Shown piece after piece: positions 43,045 to 50,897 of a stretch of DNA of 64,000 nucleotides. The DNA comes from Prorocentrum cordatum (taxonomy: Eukaryota; Sar; Dinophyceae; Prorocentrales; Prorocentraceae). The notes below the pieces were generated by a model that did not search any database, was not told the origin of the DNA, and saw only the letters and a program-made list of their open reading frames with translations. The translations under genes were made by a program, and so were the position numbers. The stretch lies in NCBI GenBank assembly GCA_963575745.1, contig CAUYUJ010014757.1:106801-170800 (forward strand), given 5' to 3'. Each line of letters opens with the position of its first letter. Positions within the stretch are counted from its first letter, which is position 1.

Positions 43045-45207
43045 ACTACAATATGACCAAGAGCTATGCTAGTGAACAGATGGTTAAAAGCCTGGGACAA
43101 GGTAAGTGCCGTCGGTCGCGAGGGTCGGCGCCAGCTCCTCCTTCCTCGAGCCCTCGTCTTGTGAGGCATGGCCACCGTGGTCTGGCACGCACTGCTACGG
43201 TTCCGAGTCTACGGATTAGATGTGGCGACTGTTACACGACCAAGAGCCACGACCAAGAGCTATGCTAAGGAACAGATGGCTAAGAAGCTGGAACAGGGTA
43301 AGCGCCGTCGGTCGCGAGGGTCGGCGCCAGCTCCTCCTTCCTCGAGCCCTCGTCTTGTGAGGCATGGCCACCGTGTTCTGGCTCGTGCTACTACGATTCC
43401 GAGTGCATGGATTATGCGTGGCAACTGTTACACGACAAGGAGGTCCGACCAAAAGCTATGCTAGTGCACAGGTGGTTAAGAAGCTGGAACAGCGTAAGCG
43501 CCGTCGGTCGCGAGGGTCGGCGCCAACTCCTCCTTCCTCGAACCCCTCGTCTTGTGAGGCATGGCCACCGTGGTCTGGACCGTGCCGCTGCTGTTCCGAC
43601 TGTATGGATTATGTGCGGCAGCTGTGGCACGACCACGAGCTATGACCAAGAGCTGTGCTACTGAACAGATGGTTAAGAGGCTGGAACCGGGCAAGTGCCG
43701 TCGGTCGCGAGGGTCGGCGCCAGCTCCTCCTTCCTCGAGCCAATCGTCTTGCGAGGCATGGCCACCGTGGTCTGGCTCGTGCTGCTGCGGTTCCGAACGT
43801 ATGGAGTATGTGTGGCAACTGTGGCACGACCAAGAGCTACGACCAAGAGCTGTGCTAGTGAAGAGATGGTTGAAAGCCTGGGACAAGGTAAGCGCCGTCG
43901 GTCGCGAGGGTCGGCGCCAACTCCTCCTTCCTCGAGCTCCTCGTCTTGTCAGGCATGGCCACCGCGTTCTGGCTCGTGCAGCTACGGTTCCGAACGTATG
44001 GATTAGATGTGGCAGCTGTTACACGACCAAGAGCCACGACCAAGAGCTGTGCTAGTGAACAGATGGTGAAGAGGCTGGAACAGGGTAAGTGCCGTCGGTC
44101 GCGAGGGTCGGCGCCAGCTCCTCCTTCCTCGAGCCCCCATCTTATGAGGCATGGCCACGTGTTCTGACCCGTGCTACTACGATTCCGAGCGCATAAAATA
44201 TGTATAACAACTAGCACACGACCAAGAGCCACGACCAAGAGCTATGCTAATGAACAGGTGGTTAGGAAGCTCAAACAGAATAAATGCAGTCGGTCGCGAG
44301 GGTCGGCGCCAACTCCTCCTTCCTCGAGCCCTCGTCTTTGTGGGGCATGGCCACCGTGTTCTGGCTCGTGCCGCTACGGTTCCGAATGTATGGATTATGT
44401 GTGGCAACTCATACGCGACCAATAGATATGACCAAAAGCTATGCTAGTGAACAGATGGTTAAAAGCCTGGGACAAGGTAAGTGCCGTCGGTCGCGAGGGT
44501 CGGCGCCAGTTCCTCCTTCCTCGAGCTCCTCGTCTTGTTAGGCATGGCCACCGTGTTTTGGCTCGTGCAGCTACGGTTCCGAACGTATGGATTAGATGTG
44601 GCAGCTGTTACACGACCAAGAGCCACGACCAAGAGCTGTGCTAGCGAACAGATGGTTAAGAGGCTGGAACAGGTTAAGTGCCGTCGGTCGCGAGGGTCGG
44701 CGCCAGCTCCTCCTTCCTCGAGCCCTCGTCTTGTGAGGCATGGCCACCGTGTTCTGGCTCGTGCTACTACGATTCCGAATGCATGGATTATGTGTGGCAA
44801 CTGTTACACGACAAGGAGGTCCGACCAAGAGCTATGCTATTGTACAGGTGGTTAAGAAGCTGGAACAGCCAAAGCGCCGTCGGTCGCGAGGGTCGGCGCC
44901 AACTCCTTCTTCATCGAGCCCATCGTCTTGTGAGGCATGGCCACCGTGGTCTGGACCGTGCTGCTGCTGTTCCGAACGTATGGATTATGTGTGGCAACTG
45001 TGGCACGACCAAAAGTTACGACCAAGAGCTATGCTAGTGAACAGATGGTGAAGAGGCTGGAACAGGGTAAGTGCCGTCGGTCGCGAGGGTCGACGCCAGC
45101 TCCTCCTTCCTCGAGCGCCTCGTCTTGTTAGGCATGGCCACCGAGTTCTGGCTCGTGCTGCTGCGGCTCCGAGTGTATAGATAATGTGTGGCAGCTGTCA
45201 CACGACC
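43045..45207 (+). repeat. 197-bp tandem array 2 with splice-donor-like sites
   Basis: Eleven units at 195-197 bp. Donor positions: 43102, 43298, 43494, 43691 (GC type), 43888, 44085, 44280 (dead AATAAATG), 44477, 44673 (GTTAAG, altered), 44870 (CCAAAG, altered) and 45067. The order of unit variants from 43102 to 44280 repeats that of array 1 from 40134 to 41320, so seven units were copied as a block. Confidence 0.85.
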
Positions 45208-45359
45208 AGTGGATACCTGGAAATGGGCACCAACACCAACACAGGGGGTTGACTGCACCAGGGGAAGACGATCCTAGATCTCGCTGTTGGTAGTAATCGT
45301 TCGGCCGCCTAGGAAGCCAGAATAACTATAAGACCACCCTGCGGGCGATAAGGAGGTTT
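45208..45359. repeat. End cassette of array 2
   Basis: Near-identical to 39671-39830. Confidence 0.85.
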
Positions 45360-45419
45360 AGGGGGATTGAGATCAGATGCCCACCCTGACTGACCTCCAG
45401 CCTGTCACCTTGATATCAT

Positions 45420-45426
45420 CTCTCTA

Positions 45427-45467
<41 letters not shown>

Positions 45468-45489
45468 GTGTCTCTCTCTCTCTCTCTCG

Positions 45490-45538
<49 letters not shown>

Positions 45539-45545
45539 CCTCTCT
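45420..45545. repeat. (TC)n microsatellite
   Basis: TCTCTC runs with short TTTC and GTGTC interruptions. Confidence 0.95.
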
Positions 45546-45551
45546 ATCAGA

Positions 45552-46015
45552 GTCTCGCCGCAGGCGCAGAAACAAATGAATTGATGGATTGGGTTGGATG
45601 GATTGGACTGGGTGGGATGAGATAAGATGGGACAATATGGGTTGGATAAGATAAGATGGGTTGGATTGGACAAGATGGATTGGAGAAGATAAGCTGGATT
45701 GGATAAGAAAGCCCGCCGCAGGCGCCGACAAAAATGAATTGATGGATTGGGTTGGGTGGATTGGATTGGATGGGATAAGATGGATTGGATAAGATAAGAT
45801 GGGTTGGATTGGAAAAAATATATTGGATAAGATGGATTGGACTGGCCCGCCGCAAGCGCAGAAACAAGTGAATTGATGGATTGGGTTGGGTGGATTGGAT
45901 TGGGTGGGATAAGATAAGATGGGACAAGTTGGGTTGGATAAGATAAGAAGGATTGGATTGGAAAAGATAAGCTGGATTGGATAAGAAAGCCCGCCGCAGG
46001 CGCCGAAAAAAATGA
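45552..46015. repeat. Minisatellite of ~135-160 bp units (GATTGG/GATAAGATG)
   Basis: Three full units, each starting CCGCCGCAGGCGC(A/C)GA...ATGAATTGATGGATTGGGTT at about 45552, 45711 and 45846, and a partial start at 45987. Inside each unit are shorter TTGGATAAGATGGGTTGGAT motifs. Confidence 0.8.
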
Positions 46016-46039
46016 ATTATGAAATTTGCGACATGCGTT

Positions 46040-46315
46040 AGCGCCGGGACGCCCGGGACACCCAGGACACCCAGGACACCGCCCGGCCCAACTGCGACAC
46101 CTCCCGCCCGCCGGCGGACGGGAAACGGACTTTCGCTCCCACTGACACCCGGGACACCCGGGACACCGCCCGGCCCAACTGGGACACCTCCCGCCCACCG
46201 GCGGACGGGAAACAAACTTTCGCTCCTACTGACACCCGGGACACCCGGGACACCGCCCGGCCCAACTGGGACACCTCCCAGCCACCGGCGGACGGGATCG
46301 GACTTTCGCTCCTAC
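46040..46315. repeat. ~90-bp minisatellite (CACCCGGGACACC)
   Basis: Three units with GACACCCGGGACACCCGGGA, CCGCCCGGCCCAACTGGGAC and CGGACGGGAAAC...CTTTCGCTCC, offset about 90 bp. Confidence 0.8.
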
Positions 46316-46526
46316 TTCGGCCTAGCTACAGGAAGATCACGCGCAGTTTCGCCTCGCCCGCACGCACGACACGAAACCGAAACCGATTTCCCGGTGGGGG
46401 GTCTCCGTTTCACTGCGATCTCACCCCCCAACCCCCGATTACCACCATCACCGAGATCGGGACACTTTTCCCTCGGTGGAGGCACACCGCCAATATTGAT
46501 GTTGGTGTAAACCTCTGGCCATCTGA
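46316..46526. other. No gene recognised
   Basis: Contains CGAAACCGAAACCG and a GGGGGGTCTCCG...CACCCCCCAACCCCC pair. No domain seen. Confidence 0.35.
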
Positions 46527-46633
46527 GACCAAGAGTTATGCTAGTGAGCAGGTGGTCAAGAGGCTGCAACAGGGTAAGTGCCGTCGGTCGCGAGGGTCTG
46601 CTGTGCAGCACACACACACACACACACCGACAG
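46527..46633 (+). other. Solitary copy of the 197-bp unit core with a possible 60-nt intron
   Basis: From about 46527 to 46600 the sequence matches the array units: ACCAAGAGTTATGCTAGTGA, GAGGCTGCAACAGGGTAAGT, GCCGTCGGTCGCGAGGGTC. GTAAGT starts at 46574. CACACACACCGACAG ends at 46633, a plausible 3' splice site after a short CA repeat. The 60-nt interval is a multiple of three, so frame is kept with or without splicing. This may be the genuine exon-intron edge from which the array units derive. Confidence 0.45.
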
Positions 46634-46756
46634 TCCCCACCGTATGAATGTGCCATGTGCGAGACAAGTGCTGGTAGCTGCGAGGTGGCTCAGTGGCATC
46701 TACGTTCACATATTCCCATTGCTTCTCGGGAATTCCGTTTTCAGCAGCGCGCGTGA
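46634..46756 (+). CDS. Probable exon encoding a C2H2-like zinc finger
   Basis: Reads SPPYECAMCETSAGSCEVAQ followed by WHLRSH: a C-x2-C pair, then H-x3-H, close to U1/matrin-type C2H2 fingers. It follows the possible acceptor at 46633 and stays in the frame that reads MLVSRWSRGCNR in the preceding segment. A TGA ends the frame at 46756; an exon end before it is possible. Role unknown; such fingers often bind RNA or DNA. Confidence 0.45.
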   Translation, partial: SPPYECAMCETSAGSCEVAQWHLRSHIPIASREFRFQQRA

Positions 46757-46776
46757 TGCCACACTAGTGGGGCACG

Positions 46777-46974
46777 ATGTTCGGCGAAGTCGGTGCGAAT
46801 CTCCCTCCTGCGGAAGGTGAACCCAATCAGCAGGCTCACAAGCGTGTGGAAAAGGCTAAGGCGGACTTGGCGTGGAAGCTCGGTGTCACCAATTCTCAGC
46901 GTAACAGGTTGATGGAAGCAGCAGAGACGTATCGGTTCAGTATAAGGTCGACGATCCCATACTTGTTGCCATGA
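46777..46974 (+). CDS. Possible downstream exon, unknown function
   Basis: 65 codons reading like ordinary soluble protein: MFGEVGANLPPAEGEPNQQA, then a helical HKRVEKAKADLAWKLGV and NSQRNRLMEAAETYRF. A donor-like AAGGTCGAC follows at about 46948. Lies just after the zinc-finger exon and may belong to the same gene. Family not recognised. Confidence 0.4.
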   Translation: MFGEVGANLPPAEGEPNQQAHKRVEKAKADLAWKLGVTNSQRNRLMEAAETYRFSIRSTIPYLLP

Positions 46975-47430
46975 AGCCTGATCATGGTCAGGAGTACTTC
47001 AGTAGTGGAAACAATGGGTTTTCAAAACGTTTGGTCTTTAGAAGCTCTGCGTGGCGATGCCCCCGTCGCCACGCGTGCCCTCTCCGTGCCTGCGGGGGCG
47101 CCGCCACGCAGAAGTGCTGGAGACCGAGCATTCGGGGCGTCGCGCGCTGCGGGTGTTTTCGGGGGGAGGAGAGGATCCTTTGGATCCTTTGGATACGGGG
47201 ACACAGTCCCTCCCTTCTCTTCCAGAACTTTCGGGTGCGGGGGCCATCCAGACCTTTTGCGGGTCCGTGCAGAGGGGGCGACAGCCCCTGCGCGGCACCC
47301 CGACAGGCCCCCGCACCCCGACAAAAAGTGCTTGCACTGCGCCACCACGGCGCCGACCCGAAGCAGCCCCAGGGAGCGCGGTTATCTTCGTTCCCACGCG
47401 CAGCCCCGAGGGCAAGGGGTCCACAAGCGC
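46975..47430. other. No gene recognised; probable 3' flank of the next gene
   Basis: On the minus strand this would be 3' UTR of the Hsp70-lid retrogene. GGATCCTTTGGATCCTTTGG at about 47174 is a short duplication. No T run marking a poly(A) tail was seen. Confidence 0.35.
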
Positions 47431-48708
47431 TCAAGCGTCGGCCCCGCGCACGCGGTGCCGCTGCTTCAGGGCCTTCCAGTGCTCGTCGTCGTCCGATTCG
47501 TCGAGCTCCCACGGCGGGACGGGCTCGTCCTTCCTCTCGTCGTGGGCCTCGACGTCCTGCTTCTCGGAATCGGTCTTGATCTTCTGGGCGGCGGCATCCG
47601 AGAGGCTCACCGTGTTGCTCTCGCCGTCGTCCTTCTGGTGCTCCTGCTCCAGCTTCCGCCCGAGCTTCATCATGATGGGGTTGACGATGCCCTCCAGCTC
47701 GTGGTGCTTACGCTCGAGCTCCTGCTTGCTGTCGGCCGCAGACTTCCCATCGGCCTGGTCCTGCAGCCAATCGAGGGTGTTGTCGATCGCCTTCCCGATC
47801 TTCACCTTGTCTTCATCCTTGAACTTGTCCCTGGCCTCCGCCTCCAGGAAGGTGTTGTGCAACGTGCAGCAGTAGTCCAGGAGGCCGATCCGCGCCTGCT
47901 TCGCCATCTCGTCGGCCTGCTTCGACACCTGCCCGTCCATGGCCTCCGTGAGCTGCACCTTGCGCTCGGCCTGCATATTGAGGTTCTCATTTTTCTCCTT
48001 GTCCTTGTCCTTGTCCTTGCCCTCGACGGTCTGGAACTGCTCCTGCTTGGCGTTCGGCGCCACGCTTGCAACCTGGAGCGTGTCGCCCAGGATGCCGACG
48101 CCCTGCAGCTCCTCGTTTACCTTCTTGATGTCCTTCTGGCTCCTCATCAGGTCCTGCACGGTCAGCTGCAGCTTCTCGACTTGTCCTTGCAGCTCATGGA
48201 GATGCTGCTTCGCCGCCTCGGAGTCCTTCTGGATCCGCTCCTTGCAGCTCTTCCCGTGATCCTTCGTCGAGTCCTCCTCGTATGCCTCCTCCGAGAGCTT
48301 ACCGACCTGGTCGCCCTCCGTCTCCGAGCCGTCCGAGAGGAACAGGTCGACATCACCAGGGAGGCCCACATCCAAGTGCGCTGAGGAGTTCCTGATCTTG
48401 CTCACGCGTCCCAGGCGAGAGGCGAGCGCCTGGCCGCCGCGGGCCCGCAGGAACTCCTTCGCCTTCGAGAGCGAGGGTTTCGATGCCAGGCCCAGGCCAC
48501 GCTGGACCGCCACCAACACTTCTTCCTGGAGGACGAGCGAGGTGCCTGCGCCCTCTACGTCTTTCTTCCCGCAGCCGCCGAAGGCCGTGCCGCGAGCCAC
48601 CGCGGTCAACAAGAAGGCCGACTGCCTGGCCGAGCATCCGGAGGCGAGGATCGCCATCGCGGCCCCGAACGCAGCCTGCGCAGCCGGGGAGGCCGCCAGG
48701 GCCTCCAT
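47431..48708 (-). CDS. Chimeric intronless protein with Hsp70 lid-like segment (retrogene)
   Basis: 425 residues from the first AUG after the SL relics. Residues ~65-115 hold KEFLRARGGQALASRLGRVS and KIRNSSAHLDV, a block I recall from other dinoflagellate hypothetical proteins. Residues ~150-200 form a Gln/Glu/Lys coiled coil. Residues ~277-350 (about 47659-47880) resemble the C-terminal helical lid of Hsp70: LDYCCTLHNTF, KFKDEDKVKIGKAIDNTLDW, then ELEGIVNPIMMKL. The Hsp70 ATPase and substrate-binding domains are absent. The C-terminus is acidic (WELDESDDDEHWKAL). No introns, no stops. The long frame upstream of this start is a GGA-repeat translation. Confidence 0.7.
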   Translation of the reverse strand: MEALAASPAAQAAFGAAMAILASGCSARQSAFLLTAVARGTAFGGCGKKDVEGAGTSLVLQEEVLVAVQRGLGLASKPSLSKAKEFLRARGGQALASRLGRVSKIRNSSAHLDVGLPGDVDLFLSDGSETEGDQVGKLSEEAYEEDSTKDHGKSCKERIQKDSEAAKQHLHELQGQVEKLQLTVQDLMRSQKDIKKVNEELQGVGILGDTLQVASVAPNAKQEQFQTVEGKDKDKDKEKNENLNMQAERKVQLTEAMDGQVSKQADEMAKQARIGLLDYCCTLHNTFLEAEARDKFKDEDKVKIGKAIDNTLDWLQDQADGKSAADSKQELERKHHELEGIVNPIMMKLGRKLEQEHQKDDGESNTVSLSDAAAQKIKTDSEKQDVEAHDERKDEPVPPWELDESDDDEHWKALKQRHRVRGADA

Positions 48709-48761
48709 CGCTCCACGCCCCGCCGCCGGCGAGGGACACGCGGCCAGCTCCTGCCCAATGG

Positions 48762-48788
48762 CTTGAGCCAAAATGGCTTGAGCCAAAG
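48762..48788 (-). other. Two tandem spliced-leader relics
   Basis: The minus strand reads TTTGGCTCAAG, two bases fewer than a full join, then CCATTTTGGCTCAAG directly before the gene leader. The 15-nt relic is exactly what remains when a new SL is added at the AG inside an older genomic SL (CCGTAG|CCATTTTGG). The outer 11 nt are the eroded end of a second SL. The gene therefore passed through at least two rounds of trans-splicing and reinsertion. This relic pattern is known from dinoflagellate retrogenes. Confidence 0.85.
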
Positions 48789-49031
48789 GAGGAGGAGGAG
48801 GAGGAGGAGGAGGAGGAGGAGGAGGAGGAGGAGGAGGAGGAGGAGGAGGAGGAGGAGGAGGAGGAGGAGGAGGAGGAGGAGGAGGAGGAGGAGGAGGAGG
48901 AGGGGAGGAGGAGGAGGAGGAGGAGGAGGAGGAGGAGGAGGGGGAGGGGGAGGGGGGGAGGGGGAGGAGGAGGGAAGGGGGAGGGGGAGGGGGAGGGGGA
49001 GGAGGAGGAGGAGGAGGAGGAGGAGGAGGAG
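48789..49031. repeat. (GGA)n microsatellite
   Basis: About 240 bp of GGA/GGGGA, starting exactly where the outer SL relic is cut off. Confidence 0.95.
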
Positions 49032-49374
49032 TGAAAACCCTAAAGCCAATCGAATTCACTAAAAAAGAGTACCTCCATCGATCGGGTGCAGGGCCGGAAG
49101 GGTCACGAGTTCGGGGGGCCAGACAGTGGTCGGGTTGGTGCTGCCAGAGGTTCGAGGGCTCAGCAAGCCGTCATCCGTAAGACCTTGGACAGTCTACTCC
49201 AGGCTCGAGTCAGGCCCAGCTGTTGATCCGTCTGTTCAGAACGGAGAACATCTAGACTCTAGGTTGCTGTCTGCAACTGCAGACAAGAAGCTCGACATGC
49301 ATGCAGCGAGCTTGCTGCACCAGCACTGTGGAGTGGAAGGCTTCACAGGACCGCACCCTGCTGGCTATTTTGAA
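49032..49374. other. No gene recognised
   Basis: Plus-strand frames give plausible peptide (for example RLLSATADKKLDMHAASLLH) but no family; the opposite strand is also partly open. Confidence 0.3.
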
Positions 49375-49545
49375 GGGGCCCAAGGACACACAAATAAGTA
49401 CACACAAGTAAACAATCCCCCATATGTTCTCATATTTCCTGGGTTTTTGTCTTCCCCCCCACTTCCCATATTTTCCGATATTTTCTGGGGAATCGCCGAT
49501 GAATTGTGTCTGCGTGTTTTTTCCCTCCTGATATTTGGAGATTGA
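49375..49545. mobile_element. Dispersed foldback repeat (ATTCCCCAGA family), copy 1
   Basis: GGACACACAAATAAGTACAC, CTTCCCATATTTTCC, TATTTTCTGGGGAATCG and ATTGTGTCTG(C)GTGT align with 61685-61868. The right part inverts onto the left: minus-strand CAGACACAAT...GATTCCCCAGA resembles plus-strand GTACACACAAG...AATCCCCCA. No coding capacity. Confidence 0.55.
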
Positions 49546-49752
49546 GGGTCAGAAGCCTCTCGGGCCAGCTGCTGGTGCTGGGCGTTCGCACGTCTGCGAG
49601 CTGGCCTCCCCCCCCCCCCTGGCGGCCCCTCTCCACCTGCGGGCGGCCCTGGAGGGCGCTCGCCCTGCGCCTGCCGGCGCGCCTCTGCCGACTCTTGAAG
49701 GGTCTCTGTGAGGTGGCCCTCCCCTCTCCGGGGACCCCTCTCCATCTGCCCA
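49546..49752. other. No gene recognised
   Basis: GC-rich spacer between two repeat elements. Confidence 0.35.
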
Positions 49753-49892
49753 GGGCTCGAGTGAAACAGTGTTTTCCGTTTTCGTTTTCTTTTCGTCATC
49801 CCCAGCTCTGTCTTCGCTCCACAGCTGCTGCAGAACGAAGCCAAAACGACAACGGTCCACGACATGGCCAAAACACCGTTTCGCTCGAGCCC
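49753..49892. mobile_element. Short TIR element (GGGCTCGAG...GTGTTTT family), copy 2
   Basis: GGGCTCGAGTGAAACAGTGT then TTTCCG at the left; the right end on the minus strand reads GGGCTCGAGCGAAACGGTGT then TTTGG. Arms of about 25 bp with two or three mismatches. The inner part aligns with 32680-32740. Confidence 0.7.
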
Positions 49893-50170
49893 AGCATCTA
49901 CTGGCCGTCATAGGGGTAGCTCGCCTCCGCGCCAGCGGGGCGCGCGCGCCTGCAGTGGTCTCCGCTTCTCTTGCAGAGCGTTCTGTCAGCTGGAGCGTCC
50001 AATGCGCTCTGTCAGCTGGAGCGTCGATTTGCGAGATGGGGCCGTACGCCGACGGGTGCCGCGCGGCAGCGTCGCTGGCGCCCCCCTAAGTCGTGGGGCG
50101 CCGAGGCAGTCAGTGAGGGGACAGCCCAAACTGTTCCCCCACGGTCTTCTACCCTCGGTCGCAGAGGAGC
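49893..50170. other. No gene; short 27-nt duplication
   Basis: TCTGTCAGCTGGAGCGTC occurs at about 49983 and again at about 50010. Confidence 0.45.
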
Positions 50171-50467
50171 TCCGCCACCTCCTCCTCCTCCTCCTCCTCC
50201 TCCTCCTCCTCCTCCTCCTCCTCCTCCTCCTCCTCTCCCTCCTCCTCCTGTCAATCGCCACAAACGCCATCCTGATCATCGACATCGCCATCGTGCCACC
50301 GTCATCATCGCCATCACAATCGTCATCGTCTTCGCCATCGTCACCATCGTCACCATCCTCATCATCCACATCCTCACCATCTCATCATCCTCAGTACCAT
50401 CGCCACCATCACTATCCCTAGAATCATCACAATCACGCGTCATCATCGTCATCGGAATCGTCATCGG

Positions 50468-50536
<69 letters not shown>

Positions 50537-50663
50537 GATCCGATCTTCTCATTGTGCAATTCCTCCTTATCCTCTTCTTCCTCCTTCTCCTCCTCCTCTC
50601 TCTCCTCATCAACATCCACTTCCTCCTCCTCCTCCTCCTCCTCCTCCTCCTCCTCCTCCTCCT
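50171..50663. repeat. TCC, ATC-type and A68 repeats
   Basis: (TCC)n at 50172-50247, degenerate CATCATCGTCATCG words at 50260-50467, an uninterrupted run of 68 A at 50468-50535, then TCC-rich sequence at 50565-50663. Confidence 0.9.
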
Positions 50664-50691
50664 CCCCGACCGCGACGACGACGACGACGAG

Positions 50692-50744
<53 letters not shown>

Positions 50745-50870
50745 ACGGCGGACGGCGGACGGCGGACGGCGGACGGCGGACGGCGGACGGCGGCGGCGAC
50801 GACGACGACGACGGCGACGACGAAGGCGGCGGCGGCGTCGGCGTCCAACGCTGACGGCGGGCGCGCGCGC
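50664..50870. repeat. (GAC)n and (GGCGGAC)n repeats
   Basis: A GACGAC triplet run at 50672-50740, then seven or so copies of a GGACGGC heptamer at 50741-50790, then GGCGAC triplets. Confidence 0.9.
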
Positions 50871-50897
50871 GCGTGATTCACTCTGGCGGGGCGTCTT

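Noticed and set aside
38192-45207. CRISPR array or tandem small-RNA genes
   Set aside because: The units are contiguous 197-bp repeats without unique spacers of constant length, and no tRNA, 5S, snRNA or SL RNA sequence was found in the unit on either strand.
50468-50535. A68 run as a possible poly(A) tail of a plus-strand retrogene
   Set aside because: No ORF, SL or target duplication upstream; it sits among other simple repeats, and the A108 run at 37.9 kb shows such runs can grow in place.
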